64,000 nucleotides of DNA from positions 62,001 through 126,000 of the forward strand of contig JACRAU010000033.1 in assembly GCA_016234655.1 (NCBI GenBank), written 5' to 3'. The position numbers and the translations under genes are program-made. This DNA is from Betaproteobacteria bacterium. GTDB lineage: Bacteria > Pseudomonadota > Gammaproteobacteria > Burkholderiales > Thiobacillaceae. The notes beneath the pieces were generated by a model that was not told the origin of the DNA, did not search any database, and saw only the letters and a program-made list of their open reading frames with translations. Of the stretch, positions 58,606 to 64,000 are shown in pieces. Every line of letters starts with the position of its first letter. The first letter of the stretch is position 1.

Positions 58606-60063
58606 ATGAAACATTTGCTGGCTGTATTGAGTGTGGTGGGGCTGCTCGGCCTGTCCGGGCTGTCCTTCGCCGAAGAACCGGCACCGGCGCCCGCCGTGGC
58701 CACCGAGGCCGCACCGGCCCCGGCGGCCGATGCGGCGGCGGCGCCTGCCGCTCCGGCCGAGGCCGCCGCGCCGACGCCGGACAAGGGCGACACCACCTGG
58801 ATGCTGGTGTCCACCTTGCTGGTCATCCTGATGACCATCCCCGGCGTGGCCCTGTTCTATGGCGGCCTGGTCCGATCCAAGAACCTGCTGTCGGTGCTGA
58901 CCCAGGTGTTCGCCATCTTCTGCCTGGTCGCCATCCTCTGGGTGGTCTATGGCTATAGCTTGGCCTTCACCGCCGGCGGCGATCTCAACAGCTTCATCGG
59001 CGGACTGTCCAAGGCCTTCCTGGCCGGGGTCGACCCCTCGGTGAACGTGGAGACCTTCAGCAACGGCGAGGTCATTACCGAGATGGTGTTCATGGTGTTC
59101 CAGCTCACCTTCGCGGCGATCACCGCCACCCTGATCGTGGGCGGCTTCGCCGAGCGCATCAAGTTCTCCGCGCTCTTGGTGTTCGTCGTGCTCTGGTTCA
59201 CCTTCGCCTACCTGCCGATGGCGCATATGGTCTGGTTCTGGGGCGGCCCGTCCGCCTTCGGCGACCCGGCCGGCTTCCTGTTCGCCAAGGGCGCGCTCGA
59301 CTTCGCCGGCGGCACCGTGGTCCACATCAACGCCGCCATGGCCGCGCTGATGGGTGCTATCGTGATCGGCAAGCGCGTCGGTTACGGCCGCGACCCCATG
59401 CCGCCGCACAACCTGATGGCGACCATGATCGGTGCCTGTCTGCTGTGGGTGGGCTGGTTCGGCTTCAACGCCGGCTCCAACCTGGAAGCGAACGGCACCA
59501 CCGTGCTGGCCATGGTCAACACCGTGGTGGCGACCGCTGCGGCGGCCCTGTCCTGGATGGCCGCCGAATGGGCGATCAAGGGTAAGCCGTCCATGCTGGG
59601 TATCGCCTCCGGCGCCGTGGCCGGTCTGGTCGCGGTCACCCCGGCAGCCGGTTTCGCCGGTCCCTTCGGTGCCCTGGTGCTCGGTGTCATCGCCGGCGTG
59701 GCCTGTCTGTGGGGCGTCACCGGGCTCAAGCGCGCGCTGGGCTATGACGACTCGCTCGACGTGTTCGGCGTGCACGGCATCGGCGGCATCATCGGCGCCA
59801 TCGGCACCGGCATCGTGGTCAACCCGGCCCTGGGCGGCAGCGGCGTGTTCGATTACGCCACCAACGCCGTGGCCGAGTACAACTTCGCTGCCCAGGTGAC
59901 CAGCCAGCTCTGGGGCGTGGGCGTCTCCGTGGTCTGGGTCGGCGCGGTCAGCTTCGTGCTGTTCAAGCTGATCGACATGACCATGGGTTTGCGCGTGAGC
60001 GAGGAAGAGGAACGCGAAGGCCTCGACACCGCGACTCACGGCGAGCGGGCCTACACCCTGTAG
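58606..60063 (+). CDS. amtB: ammonium transporter AmtB
   Basis: This 485-residue Amt protein has a signal peptide, an unusual Ala/Pro/Glu-rich linker (about residues 22-62) and eleven membrane helices. Conserved elements are FYGGLVRSKN, DFAGGTVVHINAAMAAL with the first pore His, GWFGFNAGS, and DVFGVHGIGGIIGAIGTG with the second pore His. The C-terminal tail (GLRVSEEEEREGLD) is the GlnK-interacting region. It is 10 bp after glnK, and a terminator follows. Confidence 0.97.
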   Translation: MKHLLAVLSVVGLLGLSGLSFAEEPAPAPAVATEAAPAPAADAAAAPAAPAEAAAPTPDKGDTTWMLVSTLLVILMTIPGVALFYGGLVRSKNLLSVLTQVFAIFCLVAILWVVYGYSLAFTAGGDLNSFIGGLSKAFLAGVDPSVNVETFSNGEVITEMVFMVFQLTFAAITATLIVGGFAERIKFSALLVFVVLWFTFAYLPMAHMVWFWGGPSAFGDPAGFLFAKGALDFAGGTVVHINAAMAALMGAIVIGKRVGYGRDPMPPHNLMATMIGACLLWVGWFGFNAGSNLEANGTTVLAMVNTVVATAAAALSWMAAEWAIKGKPSMLGIASGAVAGLVAVTPAAGFAGPFGALVLGVIAGVACLWGVTGLKRALGYDDSLDVFGVHGIGGIIGAIGTGIVVNPALGGSGVFDYATNAVAEYNFAAQVTSQLWGVGVSVVWVGAVSFVLFKLIDMTMGLRVSEEEEREGLDTATHGERAYTL

Positions 60064-60098
60064 CGATCTGATTCACGACTCTCCTCCGCAAGGATTTA

Positions 60099-60123
60099 GG
60101 GCGCCCTCGGGCGCCCTTTTTTT
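60099..60123 (+). terminator. intrinsic terminator of the torF-glnK-amtB operon
   Basis: GGGCGCCC is repeated around TC to form a compact G/C-rich hairpin, followed by TTTTTTT. It lies 35 bp after the amtB stop. Confidence 0.88.
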
Positions 60124-60168
60124 ATGGCTGGCGGCTATAGTGGCGCAATCCAATAGCCGGGATGCAAA

Positions 60169-60636
60169 GTGAAACTGCTGATCGTCGCCGTCGGCGACAA
60201 GATGCCCGCGTGGGTCGAGGCCGCCTATGCCGAATACGCGAAGCGCATGCCGCGCGAGGCGCGGACCGAGCTGATCGAGGTCAAGCCCGAGAAGCGCGGC
60301 GGCCAGTCGGTCGACCGGATCAAGGCCTTGGAGGCGGCGCGGATCCTGGAGAAATGTCCGAAGGGCGCGCGCCTGGTCGCCCTCGACGAGCACGGCCAGA
60401 CGCCCGACACCAAGGGCCTGGCCGGCCTGATGCAGGGTTGGCTGGCCGAGGGCCGCGATGTCGCGCTGGTCGTCGGCGGTGCCGACGGGCTGGCGCCCGA
60501 GCTGTTGCAAAAGGTCGAATCGAAGCTGGCGCTGTCGCGCCTGACCTTGCCGCACGGCATGGTGCGGGTGCTGCTCGCCGAGCAGTTGTACCGCGCGATG
60601 AGCCTGTTGCAGGGCCATCCCTACCACCGTGAGTAG
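60169..60636 (+). CDS. rlmH: 23S rRNA pseudouridine-1915 N3-methyltransferase
   Basis: This 155-residue SPOUT methyltransferase has ALDEHGQTPDTKGLAGLM, VVGGADGLAPELLQ and the C-terminal LPHGMVRVLLAEQLYRAMSLLQGHPYHRE. It modifies the helix 69 pseudouridine in 70S ribosomes. The start is GTG 60169. The usual upstream neighbours rsfS and nadD are not here; amtB precedes it. Confidence 0.97.
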   Translation: MKLLIVAVGDKMPAWVEAAYAEYAKRMPREARTELIEVKPEKRGGQSVDRIKALEAARILEKCPKGARLVALDEHGQTPDTKGLAGLMQGWLAEGRDVALVVGGADGLAPELLQKVESKLALSRLTLPHGMVRVLLAEQLYRAMSLLQGHPYHRE

Positions 60637-60677
60637 GCGGCTCGCCACGGCGTGGGCTCGGGTGTCATAATCGCCGC

Positions 60678-61286
60678 ATGCAAAAGCGCATCTACCTTGC
60701 CTCGCAGAGCCCGCGCCGGCTCGAACTGTTGCGCCAGATCGGCGTCGACGCGATGGTGTTGCCCTTGCGCCAGCAAGGCGGCCGGGCCGATGTCGACGAG
60801 ACCCCGGTCAATAGCGAGAAGGCGGTCGATTACGTGACGCGTGTCGCACGCATGAAGGTCGAGGCCGGGGCGATGGCGGTGGCCGGTCGCCGCTTGCCCC
60901 AGATGCCTATCTTGGCGGCCGATACCGCCGTGGCGGTGGATGGCATGATCCTGGGCAAGCCCACGAGCGCGGAACAGGCGGCGGCATGGCTGCGCGGCTA
61001 TTCCGGCAAGACCCACAAGGTACACTCCGGCGTGGCCGTGGCCTGGGACGGCCAGGTGCAGGTAGCGCTGTCGACCAGCTCGGTGCGTTTTCGCGAGTTG
61101 AGCGAGGACGAGATCGCGGCCTACGTCATGAGCCGCGAGCCGATGGATAAGGCCGGGGGCTATGGCATTCAGGGCCGGGCCGCCGTCTTTATCGAGCATA
61201 TCGCCGGCAGTTACTCCGGCGTCATGGGCCTGCCCTTGTTCGAGACGGCGACATTGCTGCGCGAGGTGGGCCTCTCTGTCCTGTAG
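60678..61286 (+). CDS. Maf-family nucleoside triphosphate pyrophosphatase
   Basis: This 202-residue Maf protein has LASQSPRRLELLRQIG, DTAVAVDG with the catalytic Asp, KTHKVHSGVAV and DKAGGYGIQG. Maf proteins hydrolyse non-canonical nucleotides such as dTTP/UTP or m7GTP. It follows rlmH by 41 bp and precedes rng, a conserved order. Which subfamily (YhdE or YceF) it belongs to is left open. Confidence 0.95.
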   Translation: MQKRIYLASQSPRRLELLRQIGVDAMVLPLRQQGGRADVDETPVNSEKAVDYVTRVARMKVEAGAMAVAGRRLPQMPILAADTAVAVDGMILGKPTSAEQAAAWLRGYSGKTHKVHSGVAVAWDGQVQVALSTSSVRFRELSEDEIAAYVMSREPMDKAGGYGIQGRAAVFIEHIAGSYSGVMGLPLFETATLLREVGLSVL

Positions 61287-61351
61287 CGTTCAATCGGCGG
61301 CCGGTGCCTTCGGGTCGCCGGCCGCCGATTGAATATTGCTTGGCGGAAAAT

Positions 61352-62806
<1,455 letters not shown>

Positions 62807-62809
62807 AAC

Positions 62810-63250
62810 TCAGGCGGGATCGATCGACAGCGGCTCCCAGCCGTCGTCGGCCGGTTTGGCCGGCGCGGTCTTCGCCGGTTTGGCCGGCGCCTTCTTGGCC
62901 GCGGGCTTGGCCTTGGCTGCCGGTTTCTTCGGGGCGGGCGCGATCGGCTGCATCGAACCCAGCATATCCACCAGCAGGGCCTTGCCCATTTGGCTGGCCA
63001 GCTTGAATTCGTGGCCGCATTTTTGGCAACGGAATTGCTTGTAGGGAATGACCTCGACCAGCGAGAGCAATTGGCCCACGCTCAGTTGCGCGCCGACATG
63101 ATCCGGCCGGTCGAGGTCGATCTCCGGCGGGCGGACGCCGGCCGAGATCGGCAGCCGGGCCTCGGCCTGTGCGCCGGCGCCGCACATCGGGCAGACCTTG
63201 CGCAGAATAGAGACGTGCTTGGCGGATGGCATGGCGTTTTCGTTGCGCAT
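62810..63250 (-). CDS. zinc-ribbon protein with Ala/Lys/Pro-rich tail
   Basis: This protein of about 146 residues has two CxxC knuckles, CPMC (residues 20-23) and CQKC (about 76-79), that can form one zinc ribbon. Residues 106-135 are repeats of KPAAKA/KPAKTAPAK, a basic low-complexity tail like those of nucleic acid-binding proteins. The function is unknown. A second ATG (MPSAKH) six codons later is an alternative start. It is convergent with rng, with 3 bp between the stops. Confidence 0.78.
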   Translation of the reverse strand: MRNENAMPSAKHVSILRKVCPMCGAGAQAEARLPISAGVRPPEIDLDRPDHVGAQLSVGQLLSLVEVIPYKQFRCQKCGHEFKLASQMGKALLVDMLGSMQPIAPAPKKPAAKAKPAAKKAPAKPAKTAPAKPADDGWEPLSIDPA

Positions 63251-63259
63251 GAGGTCAGC

Positions 63260-63550
63260 CTAGAGCTTTTTCGTGACCTCTTCCACCGTCAGCGGCAGCC
63301 AAACGGTCTTGCGCCGTGTCTTGTCGCCGCGCAGCAACTTGAGCTCGCGGCCGGCCAAGCCGAGGCGCGTGGCGACGAAGGCAAGCACCGCCGCGTTGGC
63401 GGCGCCGTCGACCGGCGGGGCCTGGATGCGCAGCTTCAGCGCATCGCCGTGCGGGCCGGCCCATTCGCTTTTCGAGGCACCGGGTTGGATGTGCAGGATC
63501 AGTTCGCTGCCGCCATTGCCGCCGGGCCGCAGCCAGGAAGGGGTCACCAT
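63260..63550 (-). CDS. yggU: DUF167 / YggU family protein
   Basis: This 96-residue protein starts at ATG 63550, inside the 3' end of the yggT gene. It shows HIQPGASKSEWAG, LKLRIQAPPVDGAANAAVLAFVA and GDKTRRKTVWL, all standard for DUF167. Function is not established; it follows yggT in many proteobacteria. Confidence 0.92.
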   Translation of the reverse strand: MVTPSWLRPGGNGGSELILHIQPGASKSEWAGPHGDALKLRIQAPPVDGAANAAVLAFVATRLGLAGRELKLLRGDKTRRKTVWLPLTVEEVTKKL

Positions 63551-64000
63551 ATCAGGCCGGTGGCATGGCGCTCCAGTCCGCTCACCACGGTGATCAGCAA
63601 GAGCTGGATGACGATGAAGGCCGCGATGGGGCTGACATCGATGCCGGCGATGTTGGGGATCAGCCGTTGCAACGGCGCCAGCACCGGCCGGACCAGGGCA
63701 TGGAACACCGGGGCGAGCGGCGAGAAGGGGTTGACCCAACTCAGGATGGCTTGCAGGAAGATCAGGCCCATCAGGATATACAGCGCCAATTGCAGCAGCA
63801 TGGCCAGGGCATGCAACAGGAAGCCGGGCACCACGGCCCAGCCGGCCACGGCGAACGGATAGCTCACCAGCCACAGGCTGCCCAGGGTGATCAGCAGCTC
63901 GGCCAGATAGCACAGCAACAGGCTGGCCCAATCCAGGCCGAGCAGGCCGGGGATGACGCGGCGCAGCGGCCGCACCGCGAAATCGGTGACCTTGACGATG
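63544..64000 (-). CDS. yggT: YggT family membrane protein (partial)
   Basis: The gene enters from the right edge, so the N-terminus is missing; about 151 residues are visible. Segments VKVTDFAVRPLRRVIPG and LVRPVLAPLQRLIPNIAGIDVSPI are the two YggT repeats, each followed by membrane helices. YggT proteins are linked to osmotic or K+ handling and cell division in various bacteria. The stop overlaps the yggU start by seven bases. Confidence 0.93.
   Translation of the reverse strand, partial: IVKVTDFAVRPLRRVIPGLLGLDWASLLLCYLAELLITLGSLWLVSYPFAVAGWAVVPGFLLHALAMLLQLALYILMGLIFLQAILSWVNPFSPLAPVFHALVRPVLAPLQRLIPNIAGIDVSPIAAFIVIQLLLITVVSGLERHATGLIW

Overview
The window looks like chromosomal DNA of a GC-rich betaproteobacterium. 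The evidence is gene order: gatCAB divergent from mreBCD-mrdA-mrdB-rlpA-dacA; two LpxL-type acyltransferases, dapF, DUF484 and xerC divergent from metK-ahcY; torF-glnK-amtB beside ubiK and comM; and rlmH-maf-rng. An S-adenosylhomocysteine riboswitch before ahcY, typical of beta- and gammaproteobacteria, supports this. I cannot name a genus. No rRNA, tRNA, CRISPR array, transposase or phage structural gene was found.

Layout. 1-5.1 kb: a minus-strand signalling operon (periplasmic binding protein, PAS histidine kinase, Rcp1-type response regulator, REC-GGDEF-EAL protein cut by the window edge). 5.2-8.5 kb: gatCAB (Glu/Asp-tRNA amidotransferase). 8.6-17.6 kb: the rod-shape and cell-wall operon with a D-amino acid aminotransferase and ybeD. 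17.6-22.6 kb: an accessory block between ybeD and lipB. It holds a secreted protein, a small caspase-fold-like protein paired with a GH18-like protein, a Rossmann protein, a gene remnant and an OLD-family nuclease of visibly lower GC. 22.7-24.1 kb: lipB, then about 700 bp of dense inverted repeats. 24.1-29.2 kb: the xerC/DUF484/dapF/lipid A acyltransferase operon. 29.4-32.3 kb: metK, SAH riboswitch, ahcY. 32.5-38.1 kb: an RhlE-like helicase with a structured leader, hemE, and the ahpC-ahpF peroxidase system. 38.1-44.4 kb: small genes, then a sodium:solute symporter with its DUF4212 partner, an exonuclease and a CBS/DUF294 regulator. 44.6-50.6 kb: metF, a VIT-type iron/manganese transporter, and an envelope operon (patatin phospholipase, goose-type lysozyme-like protein, two lipoproteins). 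50.9-57.3 kb: a 7TMR-DISM hybrid kinase, comM, a PhnD-like binding protein overlapping a diguanylate cyclase gene, and ubiK. 57.3-60.1 kb: torF-glnK-amtB behind a sigma-54 promoter and two NtrC-like sites. 60.2-64 kb: rlmH, maf, rng, a zinc-ribbon protein, yggU and yggT (cut by the right edge).

How the genes work together. metK, ahcY and metF serve the methionine/SAM cycle, with ahcY read out by SAH. The mre/mrd genes build the sidewall. glnK-amtB form the ammonium uptake and sensing pair. Three clusters (1-5 kb, 51-53 kb, 55-57 kb) join periplasmic or membrane sensing to two-component or c-di-GMP output. A family of C/T-rich palindromes (CCCTCTCCC...GGGAGAGGG) recurs at gene junctions. One copy encodes the end of the aminotransferase and carries the ribosome binding site of ybeD.

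The strongest candidates for something undescribed are the caspase-like/GH18-like pair at 18.8-20.1 kb, the patatin/lysozyme/lipoprotein operon at 46.6-50.6 kb, and the structured leader of the RhlE-like helicase at 32.5-32.75 kb.
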